A program made the position numbers and the translations under genes. From positions 2,232,001 through 2,296,000 of the forward strand of contig CP091064.1 of NCBI GenBank assembly GCA_021907015.1: a DNA stretch of 64,000 bases, in the 5' to 3' direction. Below are positions 52,868 through 60,091 of this stretch, one piece after another. A model generated the notes under the pieces. It made no database searches. It was not told where the DNA came from and was given only the letters and a program-made list of their open reading frames with translations. The DNA is from Pectobacterium sp. PL152. GTDB taxonomy: Bacteria; Pseudomonadota; Gammaproteobacteria; Enterobacterales; Enterobacteriaceae. Numbering within the stretch: position 1 is the first letter of the stretch; the number at the start of each line of letters is the position of its first letter.

Positions 52868-54202
52868 TTACTTCGTCGATTGCTCAAAGCGACGCAGCAG
52901 CGCGTTACCGCGTTCTACTGCGCTATCCAACGCCTGTTGAGGCGTCTTCTTGCCTGTCCATACGCTTTCTAATTCTTCATCCACAACGGTACGAATTTGC
53001 GGCATGTTGCCCAAACGCAGGCCTTTGGTGAACGGCAACGGTGGCTTGTTCAGCATCTGACGCGTGGCGATATCCGCACCGGGATTTTTCTCGTAGAAGC
53101 CCTGCTTCTGCGTCAGCTCGTACGCCGCAGTCGTGATTGGCAGGTAGCCGGTTTTCTGGTGCCATTCAGCAGCATTTTCCGGCTCGGCCAGGAACTTCAT
53201 AAACTCAGCGACGCCTTTGTAGGTCGCAGCATCTTTACCGCCCATCACCCACAGGCTGGCTCCACCGATAATGGCGTTCTGCGGTGCGCCTTTCGCATCA
53301 GCGTCATACGGCATCATGCCAACGCCGTAGTTGAACTTGGCGTGTTCCCGGATGTTCGCCAGAGAACCAGAAGAAGCGGTCGTGATGGCGCAATCGCCGT
53401 TGTAGAACTTCTCGGTCGGCTCATCCTTGCGCCCGAAATAGGTGAAGTCACCCTTCTTGTTCATGTCCTGCAACAGCTGAATGTGCTTAACCTGCGTCGG
53501 CTTGTTGAATTCCAGTACGGCATCGGTGCCGTCAAAGCCGTTATTTTTGCTCGCAACTGGCAGACCGTGCCAGGCGCTGAAGTTTTCAATCTGAATCCAG
53601 CCCTGCCAGCCGCTGGCATAGCCGCACTTCATCCCGGCTGCACGCAGTTTGGCGGTGTACTCAGCCATTTGCTGCCAGGTTTTCGGCGGCTGCTCAGGAT
53701 CTAAACCGGCCTTCTTGAAGGCATCTTTGTTGTAGTACAGCACCGGAGTAGAGCTGTTAAACGGCTGCGACAGCAGGTGGCCGCTCTTCGCATCGGTGTA
53801 ATAACCAGAGACAGTCGGCACAAACACCGACTCATCGAAATTAATGCCTGACTCTTTGAAGACTTCATAGACAGGTTTGATGGCTTTACTTGCCATCATA
53901 GTGGCCGTGCCGACTTCATAGACCTGCAAAATGGCGGGCGCATTCCCCGCGCGATAGGCCGCAATCCCGGCAGCCAGGTTCTGCTCGTAGTTGCCTTTGT
54001 AGACCGGCACAATTTTTACATCGCTGTGTGCTTTGTTAAAACGGTCAGCCAGAGAATTCACTTCTTTCCCTAGTTCGCCTTCCATAGAGTGCCAGAAAGG
54101 AATTTCTGTCGCGGCCTGCGCACTGGCGCTCATCAGCGCTAATGCCACACACGCCGCGGCGGTGCGAATAGCATGTGTTTTACGAATTGTGTTGTTGAAC
54201 AT
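52868..54202 (-). CDS. ugpB: sn-glycerol-3-phosphate-binding protein UgpB
   Basis: UgpB binds glycerol-3-phosphate and glycerophosphocholine in the periplasm. The ATG at 54202 follows CAGGAGACAGGC; the protein has 444 residues with a signal peptide ending near SAQA-ATE, then [20 protein letters not shown] and further CUT1 binding-protein text such as [20 protein letters not shown]. It is first in the ugpBAECQ operon and has a Pho box about 100 bases upstream, which fits control by phosphate starvation. The gene is intact. Confidence 0.96.
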   Translation of the reverse strand: MFNNTIRKTHAIRTAAACVALALMSASAQAATEIPFWHSMEGELGKEVNSLADRFNKAHSDVKIVPVYKGNYEQNLAAGIAAYRAGNAPAILQVYEVGTATMMASKAIKPVYEVFKESGINFDESVFVPTVSGYYTDAKSGHLLSQPFNSSTPVLYYNKDAFKKAGLDPEQPPKTWQQMAEYTAKLRAAGMKCGYASGWQGWIQIENFSAWHGLPVASKNNGFDGTDAVLEFNKPTQVKHIQLLQDMNKKGDFTYFGRKDEPTEKFYNGDCAITTASSGSLANIREHAKFNYGVGMMPYDADAKGAPQNAIIGGASLWVMGGKDAATYKGVAEFMKFLAEPENAAEWHQKTGYLPITTAAYELTQKQGFYEKNPGADIATRQMLNKPPLPFTKGLRLGNMPQIRTVVDEELESVWTGKKTPQQALDSAVERGNALLRRFEQSTK

Positions 54203-54299
54203 GCCTGTCTCCTGCAATCAATTAAATGCGCCATCATCACGGCGTTTTTTATGCGAAGGTAAACATGACATGAGTGCATGACAGAAAAATAACTGGAAG

Positions 54300-54317
54300 A
54301 TGACGGGAAAGTGACAA
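54300..54317 (-). promoter_or_regulatory. Pho box upstream of ugpB
   Basis: Read on the minus strand, TTGTCAC-TTTC-CCGTCAT fits the PhoB site, two CTGTCAT-type 7-mers with a 4-bp AT-rich spacer. Two further CTGTCAT-like 7-mers with a wider spacer lie nearer the gene (54265-54284). The ugp operon is a classical Pho regulon member. Confidence 0.65.
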
Positions 54318-54368
54318 GGAAAGAAGGTCTTCTTATTGGCTACTAAGTAGGCTGTTCTGTGCTACCAT

Positions 54369-54389
54369 CTGTGTTAATAGATAACACAG
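54369..54389. promoter_or_regulatory. Palindromic operator before parD
   Basis: CTGTGTTA (54369-54376) and TAACACAG (54382-54389) are exact inverted copies around five bases. The right arm runs into the AGGAGG ribosome-binding site, nine bases before the parD ATG. ParD proteins repress their own operon from such sites. Confidence 0.7.
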
Positions 54390-54398
54390 GAGGTTTTT

Positions 54399-54926
54399 AT
54401 GCCTAGAACGACCAGTATTACGATCGGCGAACAACTGGATGACTTTGTCTCCAAATTAATAGATAGCGGTCGCTATAGTTCTACCAGTGAAGTCATCAGG
54501 TCAGCACTTCGTCTTCTTGAACAACAAGAATCCAAAACAGAGGCTCTGAAAAAAGCAATTTATGCAGGGGAGCAAAGTGGAGAAAGTTCGTTGACGCTGC
54601 GTGAAATTGCGGCAAAAAGAAGCGCGAACGGAATGTATAAACTCTCTAATCTTGCAGCAGAAGATTTCGCAGGCATCTTTGAGTACACATTGATCAACTA
54701 TGGCATCAGTCAGGCTGACAATTATACAGAGTCGCTAGAGAATACGCTGATTCTGCTAGCAGAATCCCCTTATATAGGCCAAGAGTACCCTGAAATTAGC
54801 AATGGTGTGCGCCGATTCGATCATAGGCAACACGCTATTTTCTACCGCATACGAGAAGAAGATCTTCTTATCATCCGAATCCTGCATCAGCAAATGGAAC
54901 CTATGTGCCACTTTTTTGATATTTAA
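54399..54926 (+). CDS. parD: ParD antitoxin, read as fused in frame to ParE toxin
   Basis: The open frame of 175 residues joins two proteins that are normally separate. Residues 1-80 are ParD: a ribbon-helix-helix start (MPRTTSITIGEQLDDFVSKL), then SGRYSSTSEVIRSALRLLEQ and a toxin-wrapping helix. From residue 79 on the text is a complete ParE (MYKLSNLAAEDFAGIFEY). If one A is missing in the A5 run 54614-54618, ParD would instead end KKKRERNV with its TAA at 54638-54640, overlapping the ParE ATG by eight bases, the normal layout. Given the many such errors here, a separate 80-residue ParD is more likely than a true fusion. Confidence 0.8.
   Translation: MPRTTSITIGEQLDDFVSKLIDSGRYSSTSEVIRSALRLLEQQESKTEALKKAIYAGEQSGESSLTLREIAAKRSANGMYKLSNLAAEDFAGIFEYTLINYGISQADNYTESLENTLILLAESPYIGQEYPEISNGVRRFDHRQHAIFYRIREEDLLIIRILHQQMEPMCHFFDI
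54633..54926 (+). CDS. parE: ParE/RelE-superfamily toxin
   Basis: This 97-residue toxin starts at the ATG at 54633 (MYKLSNLAAEDFAGIFEYTL) and carries the ParE core: DNYTESLENTLILLAESPYI, YPEISNGVRRFDHRQHAIFY and EEDLLIIRILHQQMEP with the conserved late histidine and arginine. Family members poison DNA gyrase. The reading frame is the same as that of parD as read. A terminator-like stem overlaps its stop codon. It is the first element of the accessory islet that follows the ugp operon. Confidence 0.85.
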   Translation: MYKLSNLAAEDFAGIFEYTLINYGISQADNYTESLENTLILLAESPYIGQEYPEISNGVRRFDHRQHAIFYRIREEDLLIIRILHQQMEPMCHFFDI

Positions 54927-54934
54927 AAAGTGGC
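54907..54934. terminator. Terminator-like stem at the end of parE
   Basis: GCCACTTTTTT (54907-54917) pairs with AAAAAGTGGC (54925-54934). It spans the parE stop and meets the end of the tacT remnant on the other strand, so it could stop both transcripts. Confidence 0.5.
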
Positions 54935-55011
54935 TAAATAAGGATGTATTCAATAAATAGCATGCCACCAAGAACAATTATCCGTAATGGTTCTGGTGCT
55001 GTTATTCCCAT
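54934..55011 (-). pseudogene. TacT (GNAT acetyltransferase toxin) remnant
   Basis: A 25-residue frame starts with MGITAPEPL, the usual first residues of TacT toxins, and overlaps the end of tacA by ten bases exactly where tacT should begin. After residue 9 the text (RIIVLGGMLFIEYILI) no longer resembles the acetyltransferase domain and stops. About 150 residues are missing, so the toxin is lost by deletion, not by a single frame error. Confidence 0.65.
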
Positions 55012-55286
55012 GGTGATTGACGACACATAATATCGTTAATGCGGGCATGACGCTCTGCGGTGATAGGTGCATCCAACTCGGCCAACAATCCATCAAACTG
55101 TTCGTTGTCCAGAATAAACAAACGTTGATCCAACAAGATGTCCTGCGCCTCGCGGCAGGCTGCTTCAAGCATAAAGTCGGTACGTGATTTTGACACAAGG
55201 TTTGCAGCCATATCGATCCAATCCCGCTGGGAGGCTTTGGCCCGAATAGTGATTCGTGCTTCTTTAGTTTCAGGTTTCATCATCAT
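55002..55286 (-). CDS. tacA: TacA-family (DUF1778) antitoxin, orphan
   Basis: TacA neutralises TacT, a toxin that acetylates the amino group of charged tRNAs. The 94-residue chain has the ribbon-helix-helix domain (EARITIRAKASQRDWIDMAA, then SKSRTDFMLEAACREAQDIL) and a C-terminal toxin-binding helix (QFDGLLAELDAPITAERHAR). Three adjacent ATGs are possible starts. The toxin gene that should follow is only a stump, so the antitoxin is an orphan. It may survive as an anti-addiction factor or autoregulator. Confidence 0.85.
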   Translation of the reverse strand: MMMKPETKEARITIRAKASQRDWIDMAANLVSKSRTDFMLEAACREAQDILLDQRLFILDNEQFDGLLAELDAPITAERHARINDIMCRQSPWE

Positions 55287-55322
55287 GCCTGTGTAGTGAA
55301 TCTCTCTACAACCCTACATGAC

Positions 55323-55341
55323 GTGTACAAAAATGCTACAC
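55323..55341. promoter_or_regulatory. Possible tacA operator
   Basis: GTGTA (55323-55327) and TACAC (55337-55341) form an inverted pair about 40-55 bases before tacA. Further CTACA elements lie at about 55305-55318. TacA proteins bind such repeats. The arms are short, so this is tentative. Confidence 0.35.
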
Positions 55342-55390
55342 ATGAGAACATCACCCATACATTCAAACGCACTGAATACCCTACTCAGGG

Positions 55391-55806
55391 CTATTTTCGT
55401 ATGACATCAACGATAACGGTTTTCGGATCGTTGATGATTCCTATATGTATCGTTTTATCTGAATCCGTAGACTTCCAATACTCACCCGTCGTGTCTGTGT
55501 AGCTCAGCGTAAAACCAAGCGACGCTAGATAACCGCGTATGTTTGTCGCGTCATTGGTGTTTTGAAACGTAATATTGCTGACTTCCAACGCAGGACCATC
55601 AACGGTTGCATAGCCAAAATCATAGATAGAAGAAATGCGCGGGCAATTTTTAATGATATCGTCCGTCAGCATTTCATATCGTCGGGTGTCCTGTTCCGTG
55701 TAGCGAGAACTCCCCTCCGTCAGAATGACTATTGCAGGCCAATAATAGATAAGCGGCAAGGCAATTAGGATCGATATGACGAGTGGTATAACTATATTTT
55801 TTTCAT
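55391..55806 (-). pseudogene. Unknown membrane-anchored protein, frameshifted as read
   Basis: The frame from 55759 lacks a proper start. If one A is added to the A7 run 55797-55803, a start appears at 55806 and the chain reads MKKNIVIPLVISILIALPLI, a membrane anchor or signal, followed by about 118 polar residues (YTEQDTRRYEMLTDDIIKNC, then DTTGEYWKSTDSDKTIHIGI) for 138 in all. A single cysteine lies in KNCPRISSIYD. I do not recognise the family. It lies in the toxin islet and could be an immunity or accessory protein, which is a guess from position. Confidence 0.5.
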
Positions 55807-56143
55807 GTCATTTAAAGAAATGTGTTATGAGTTCAGTGCCATCGTAGGATGCGATGCCTATGCTTTCCATAAGCTAACAATATAACTTACCTAATGGTGC
55901 ACTAATAAGATAGCCCCTATCAGGATCAGTCTGAATATAAACTATTTAGCAAACCAAAATGAGTTTCTGGATGCGTAATTAGCTATTTCAATATATGTTT
56001 TAAGTAAAAAAAAAGATCTATAATCTGTCCTAACAAAAATCCAATATAAAAAAACTTAATAATTAATCAACTATATCTTTCATTGACATTATTTTTAAAA
56101 ACATGAAATATATTAATTAAAACATATCAAAAGGAATTATTCC
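55807..56143. other. AT-rich gap before hcp
   Basis: No gene is seen in these 337 bases. Base composition is strongly AT-rich (several runs of A or T), in contrast to the core genes. It must hold the hcp promoter. No regulator site is recognised. Confidence 0.5.
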
Positions 56144-56623
56144 ATGGCTAATATTATTTATCTAAAAATGACAGGTGAAAAACAAGGACTTATATCGTCT
56201 GGATGTTCCACACTTGAATCCATTGGAAACAAATATCAATCATCACACGAAGATGAAATATTCGTTTATGAACTCACAAATCAAATAACGAGAGCAGATA
56301 ACGTATCTATTCATCCCATCGAGATAAGAAAGCCAATAGACAAATCGACTCCACTTTTAGCACAGTCGCTAAGCGACAACGAAAAAATTGAATGTGAGTT
56401 TCTTTTCTACAGGACATCTCAATCAGGTGGAAATGAACTTTATTTCAAAATTTCACTAAAAGACGCCATTATAAACGACATCAGATTTTTCTATCCAAAT
56501 TCGTTAACTCATAATGAAACACAGCCACAGGAAAGTATCTCATTTAAATTCGCAACAATAACGTTAGAACATGTAACTGCAAGAACAAGCTCTTATCTTT
56601 TATGGAATGAGGCAACCTACTAA
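56144..56623 (+). CDS. hcp: Hcp, type VI secretion tube protein (orphan copy)
   Basis: Hcp hexamers stack into the inner tube of the type VI secretion system and carry small effectors in the lumen. The 159-residue protein has the family text IYLKMTGEKQGLISSGCSTL, SSHEDEIFVYELTNQITRAD, HPIEIRKPIDKSTPLLAQSL and LTHNETQPQESISFKFATIT. The last 20 residues (HVTARTSSYLLWNEATY) differ from the common ending, as in Hcp copies that pair with a specific downstream effector. An AGGAA site precedes the ATG. There are no other T6SS genes in the window, so it depends on a system elsewhere. Confidence 0.9.
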   Translation: MANIIYLKMTGEKQGLISSGCSTLESIGNKYQSSHEDEIFVYELTNQITRADNVSIHPIEIRKPIDKSTPLLAQSLSDNEKIECEFLFYRTSQSGGNELYFKISLKDAIINDIRFFYPNSLTHNETQPQESISFKFATITLEHVTARTSSYLLWNEATY

Positions 56624-56736
56624 AATGGTGGCATCAACAATTAGTCATTTGAAATATGACATTAATAATTATTCGTTCTCTCTTCATCGCGTTGCTAATT
56701 TAGCATCTTCTTTTTATAGATGATGCGATTGCTAGA

Positions 56737-57471
56737 ATGGCCTATTTAAAAGAAGTCGATGATTATATTAGAGAGGCTAATTTTAAATTCAAAAACACAT
56801 TAAATCCAAACGAAAAAATTAGAATAATAAATGAAATAAAATCAGAATATGAGATAACAGAAAGAGAATATCAAATATTAAGACAAGGTAATTATACCAA
56901 ATATTTAATAACAGATATATTTGAAGATCATGGTGCCTTAAAGTATGCGAAGATAACAGCAGGTATTGTTGCTGGAGGCGTCCAGGCAATTAGTGGAGCA
57001 ACTATGGCATATACAGCCAAAAAGCTAAACATGACTGGCGTATCATCAATAGGTATAGTACTTGCCTCGCATGGCGGAAATAACATATTTGAATCGATAT
57101 CACCAATATTATTTGAAAACCAGAGTGTCGGGCCGGTTAGATTTATTTATCGGGAATTTGCGAAGGCACTGGGGTATGATAAATTTGATGCCGATTTTGC
57201 ATACAGCGCGGTTGATTTCTCTGTTACGGCATACTCAGCTTATAAAGGGTTAGTTTTACAACAGAATCCAAATCGGCTTATACCTAAAGGCTGGTTTGAA
57301 AAACCAGGAACAGGCAGATTATTTAGACATATACCAAAAGATTATACGACCCGATGGAAAACTAAAACTACTCCCTTAAGAATATTCCAAGTAGGGAATT
57401 CATTATACAAATTTAAAGCAACATTTGTTGACGATGGCTATATTTATCACGATGGAGTATATGGGAACTAA
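56737..57471 (+). CDS. DUF4225 protein, candidate type VI effector
   Basis: The 244-residue protein has a charged helical N-terminal part (MAYLKEVDDYIREANFKFKN) and a C-terminal DUF4225-like domain with glycine-rich hydrophobic stretches (KITAGIVAGGVQAISGATMA, GIVLASHGGNNIFES), then GPVRFIYREFAKALGYD and ADFAYSAVDFSVTAYSAYKG. DUF4225 proteins are often encoded next to Hcp or VgrG and are thought to be antibacterial, membrane-targeting effectors. The gene follows hcp by 113 bases on the same strand. The start lacks a good ribosome-binding site. Effector status is inferred from family and position. Confidence 0.7.
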   Translation: MAYLKEVDDYIREANFKFKNTLNPNEKIRIINEIKSEYEITEREYQILRQGNYTKYLITDIFEDHGALKYAKITAGIVAGGVQAISGATMAYTAKKLNMTGVSSIGIVLASHGGNNIFESISPILFENQSVGPVRFIYREFAKALGYDKFDADFAYSAVDFSVTAYSAYKGLVLQQNPNRLIPKGWFEKPGTGRLFRHIPKDYTTRWKTKTTPLRIFQVGNSLYKFKATFVDDGYIYHDGVYGN

Positions 57472-57892
57472 TGATCTACTTCTTTAACTCCATATATATA
57501 CATCTTTAGTCTCATTATTGTTAGCTTGATAACAATAATGAGGCCAAATCCAGAAACCTTTCCATGAATGTATGCATTACCGAGAAAAACAAAGACCCCA
57601 ATAGTTAACATAGTCAACCACCCGCGGACACCACCATATTGAAAATAAGTGATTAATGTACTTACCGTAAAAATGATAAAAATAATCGAAGCGCCGCCAC
57701 TACACATTTCCGATAATAACAACACGTAATTACATAATGACTCATTACTTTTCGAGTCTTTTCTCTCACTATGAAATTCCTGGCGTTTTTCCTTATATTT
57801 TTCTTTATGACCAGCAGTTCCTTGTAAGAAAAAAATGAATTCAGCACTAGCTTTTTGCTTTCATACTTCTCGAGTCCATTCGTATTATACAC
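57468..57892 (-). pseudogene. Small membrane protein, candidate immunity protein, frameshifted as read
   Basis: The frame as read (from 57725) starts within a hydrophobic region. Adding one A at the run 57852-57856 joins it to an upstream frame and gives about 141 residues: a polar N-terminal part (KEKYKEKRQEFHSERKDSK) and three hydrophobic segments (SIIFIIFTVSTLITYF, LTMLTIGVFVFLG, GLIIVIKLTIM). The start is unsure; a GTG at 57892 is used here. It overlaps the DUF4225 stop by four bases on the opposite strand. A multi-span membrane protein next to a membrane-active effector fits an immunity protein, though these usually lie on the same strand. Confidence 0.45.
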
Positions 57893-58081
57893 GTCAAGAA
57901 TATACCATATTTATCCCTTCTATTACCATTTTGCATATGCAACCGCCATAACACCGGGGCCATAATCGCTGATTTATTTACACATCCTATACAGCAACCA
58001 GCGTTAAAGAGCAGTTAGCTGCCAGGAATCTGCACTTTCACGACACACCCGTCCTCACAACATGACACCGAGATAACCCCC
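57893..58081. other. Right edge of the islet
   Basis: No gene is seen. Base composition returns to the core level at about 57950, close to the DeoR gene, which marks the right edge of the AT-rich islet. Confidence 0.45.
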
Positions 58082-58840
58082 TCACGCCACCAGCACCTCC
58101 ACCCCCATTTTGCTCAAGGCTTCTTTGGCGGCGGCAGGTAGGCCGTCGTCGGTGATGATGCTGTCGAATACGCTGAGCGGCGTGGCGAGATGGGTGGCGA
58201 TGCGGCCGTATTTCGAGGTGTCACACAGCAGTACGCACTTGCTGCTGGCTTCTACCGCCGCGCGTTTCACAACCACTTTGTCTTCGTTCGGCGTGGACAA
58301 CCCGCGCAGGCTCCAGGAAGAGGCGGAGATAAAGGCGATGTCGATAAACAGGTTGCGCAGCGCCTGCGCCACGGCTTCCCCAACGCAGGAGCGGTTTTCC
58401 CGACACAGCGTGCCGCCGGTGTGGATCATGCGGCACTGGCTGGACTCAATGAGAAAAGCGGCAATCGCAAAATCGTTGGTGACAATCAGGAGATCGTCAC
58501 GTTCCGCCAGCTCGCGCGCCAGCGATAGCGTCGTGGTGCCTGCATCCAGATAAATGCAGCTATTCAACGGAATGTGCTGTGCCGCCAGTTTACCCATCGC
58601 CGCTTTCTGCTGGCTGAACATCACGGATTTATCCTGATGCGACGGCTCAATCGCCAGGCGCTCGGGCGAGCGCACGCCACCGGAGACGCTCAGCAGCAGG
58701 CCGTCCTGCTCCAGCTTTTGCACATCGCGCCGTACCGTCATGTGCGACACGCCCAGTCGCTCGGTCAATTCATTGATGCTTACCACGCCGCGTTCGGCGA
58801 TCAGCGCCAGAATCTGTTGATGACGTTCTACTGGAATCAC
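58082..58840 (-). CDS. DeoR-family repressor of the tetronate operon (YgbI-like)
   Basis: The 252-residue protein starts at a GTG and has a DeoR helix-turn-helix (RGVVSINELTERLGVSHMTV, then RRDVQKLEQDGLL) and a C-terminal sugar-phosphate isomerase-like sensor domain (LDAGTTTLSLARELAERDDL, TGGTLCRENRSCVGEAVA). It is divergent from ltnD with 336 bases between. In Escherichia coli ygbI stands in the same way before ygbJKLMN. It presumably represses the operon until an acid-sugar intermediate binds. Confidence 0.88.
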   Translation of the reverse strand: MIPVERHQQILALIAERGVVSINELTERLGVSHMTVRRDVQKLEQDGLLLSVSGGVRSPERLAIEPSHQDKSVMFSQQKAAMGKLAAQHIPLNSCIYLDAGTTTLSLARELAERDDLLIVTNDFAIAAFLIESSQCRMIHTGGTLCRENRSCVGEAVAQALRNLFIDIAFISASSWSLRGLSTPNEDKVVVKRAAVEASSKCVLLCDTSKYGRIATHLATPLSVFDSIITDDGLPAAAKEALSKMGVEVLVA

Positions 58841-59176
58841 GCTGTTCGTTCCCTGTTTGAGAGTGCTGGTCTGATAACTCTGGTTTGATAAATATTGTGA
58901 GAGATACCCCGTTTGATGACGATAATTATCATAAATTCACGTCATACACCACGCCAGACATAATTGCATTCATCGTTACGCAGCAAGAAATCATGTTTAA
59001 TCACATGATATACAAAGAAAATTAAGGGCACCTCTTTCCCGACGGTGTTCAGCTACACTGAATCATCACGATCTGAATGTTAATTTATGTGATAAAAATC
59101 ACCATAATTTGTTCTGATAGTCCTTATATTTAACACCAGAGAACAAAAAATCACTAATTTTAACAAGGCAACCACG
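58841..59176. promoter_or_regulatory. Control region of the tetronate operon with CRP site and class II promoter
   Basis: TGTGA-TAAAAA-TCACC at 59088-59103, within TTATG/CATAA flanks, is close to the CRP consensus. A TATATT -10 element at 59125-59130 stands where a class II promoter needs it: the CRP centre is at -41.5 if the transcript starts at 59137. There is no good -35 element, as expected. A separate inverted pair ATCATG/CATGAT (58990-59009) may be the DeoR operator. Confidence 0.65.
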
Positions 59177-60091
59177 ATGAAAAAGACTTCTGATTATGCT
59201 GTCGCCGTTATCGGTCTGGGTTCCATGGGTTTTGGCGCTGCGGCGTCCTGCATCAATGCTGGCCTGACGACATACGGCGTCGATATCAACCCGCAGGCGC
59301 TGGAACGGTTACGTCAAGCGGGTGCGGCGCAGGCCGACACACGTATTGATGCCTTCGCTGACAAGCTGGATGCCGTGGTGCTGCTGGTCGTAAACGCCGC
59401 ACAGGTTAACGGGATTCTGTTCGGTGAACCGCAGGTCGCCGCGAAACTCAAGCCCGGCACCGTGGTCATGGTGTCTTCCACAATCTCCGCGCAGGATGCC
59501 AAAAACATTGAACAGCGTCTGGCTGAGCATCAGCTGATCATGCTGGATGCACCGGTATCCGGCGGGGCGGCAAAAGCTGCCGCAGGCGACATGACGGTCA
59601 TGGCATCCGGTTCCGATCTGGCTTTTGAGAAACTGAAACCCGTGCTGGATGCCGTTGCGGGCAAGGTCTACCGCATCGGTGAAGAGATCGGGCTGGGCGC
59701 AACGGTTAAAATTATTCACCAGTTGCTGGCAGGCGTACACATCGCCGCCGGTGCGGAAGCAATGGCGCTAGCCGCCCGTGCCGATATCCCGCTGGATATT
59801 ATGTATGACGTGGTGACCAACGCCGCCGGGAATTCCTGGATGTTTGAGAACCGCATGCGTCACGTTGTCGATGGCGACTACACGCCAAAATCCGCCGTTG
59901 ATATTTTCGTGAAAGATCTGGGGCTGGTTACCGACACCGCCAAATCACTCCATTTCCCGCTGCCGCTGGCCTCTACCGCATTCAACATGTTTACCGCCGC
60001 CAGCAACGCCGGATTCGGTAAAGAAGACGACAGCGCGGTCATCAAGATTTTTAACGGCATTACGCTGCCAGAAAAGAAGGAAGCGCCATGA
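59177..60091 (+). CDS. ltnD: L-threonate dehydrogenase
   Basis: LtnD oxidises L-threonate at carbon 2 to 2-oxo-tetronate with NAD+. The 304-residue protein is of the beta-hydroxyacid dehydrogenase family: Rossmann GLGSMGFGAAASCINAGL near the N-terminus, the substrate loop LDAPVSGGAAKAAAGDMTVM and the catalytic lysine in GLGATVKIIHQLLAG. It is the first gene of the operon and overlaps otnK by four bases (ATGA). The orthologue in Escherichia coli is ygbJ. The gene is intact. Confidence 0.93.
   Translation: MKKTSDYAVAVIGLGSMGFGAAASCINAGLTTYGVDINPQALERLRQAGAAQADTRIDAFADKLDAVVLLVVNAAQVNGILFGEPQVAAKLKPGTVVMVSSTISAQDAKNIEQRLAEHQLIMLDAPVSGGAAKAAAGDMTVMASGSDLAFEKLKPVLDAVAGKVYRIGEEIGLGATVKIIHQLLAGVHIAAGAEAMALAARADIPLDIMYDVVTNAAGNSWMFENRMRHVVDGDYTPKSAVDIFVKDLGLVTDTAKSLHFPLPLASTAFNMFTAASNAGFGKEDDSAVIKIFNGITLPEKKEAP

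Noticed and set aside
54399-54926. A true ParD-ParE fusion protein as a novel toxin-antitoxin design
   Set aside because: A single missing A at 54614-54618 recreates the standard overlapping pair, and this window has many such errors.
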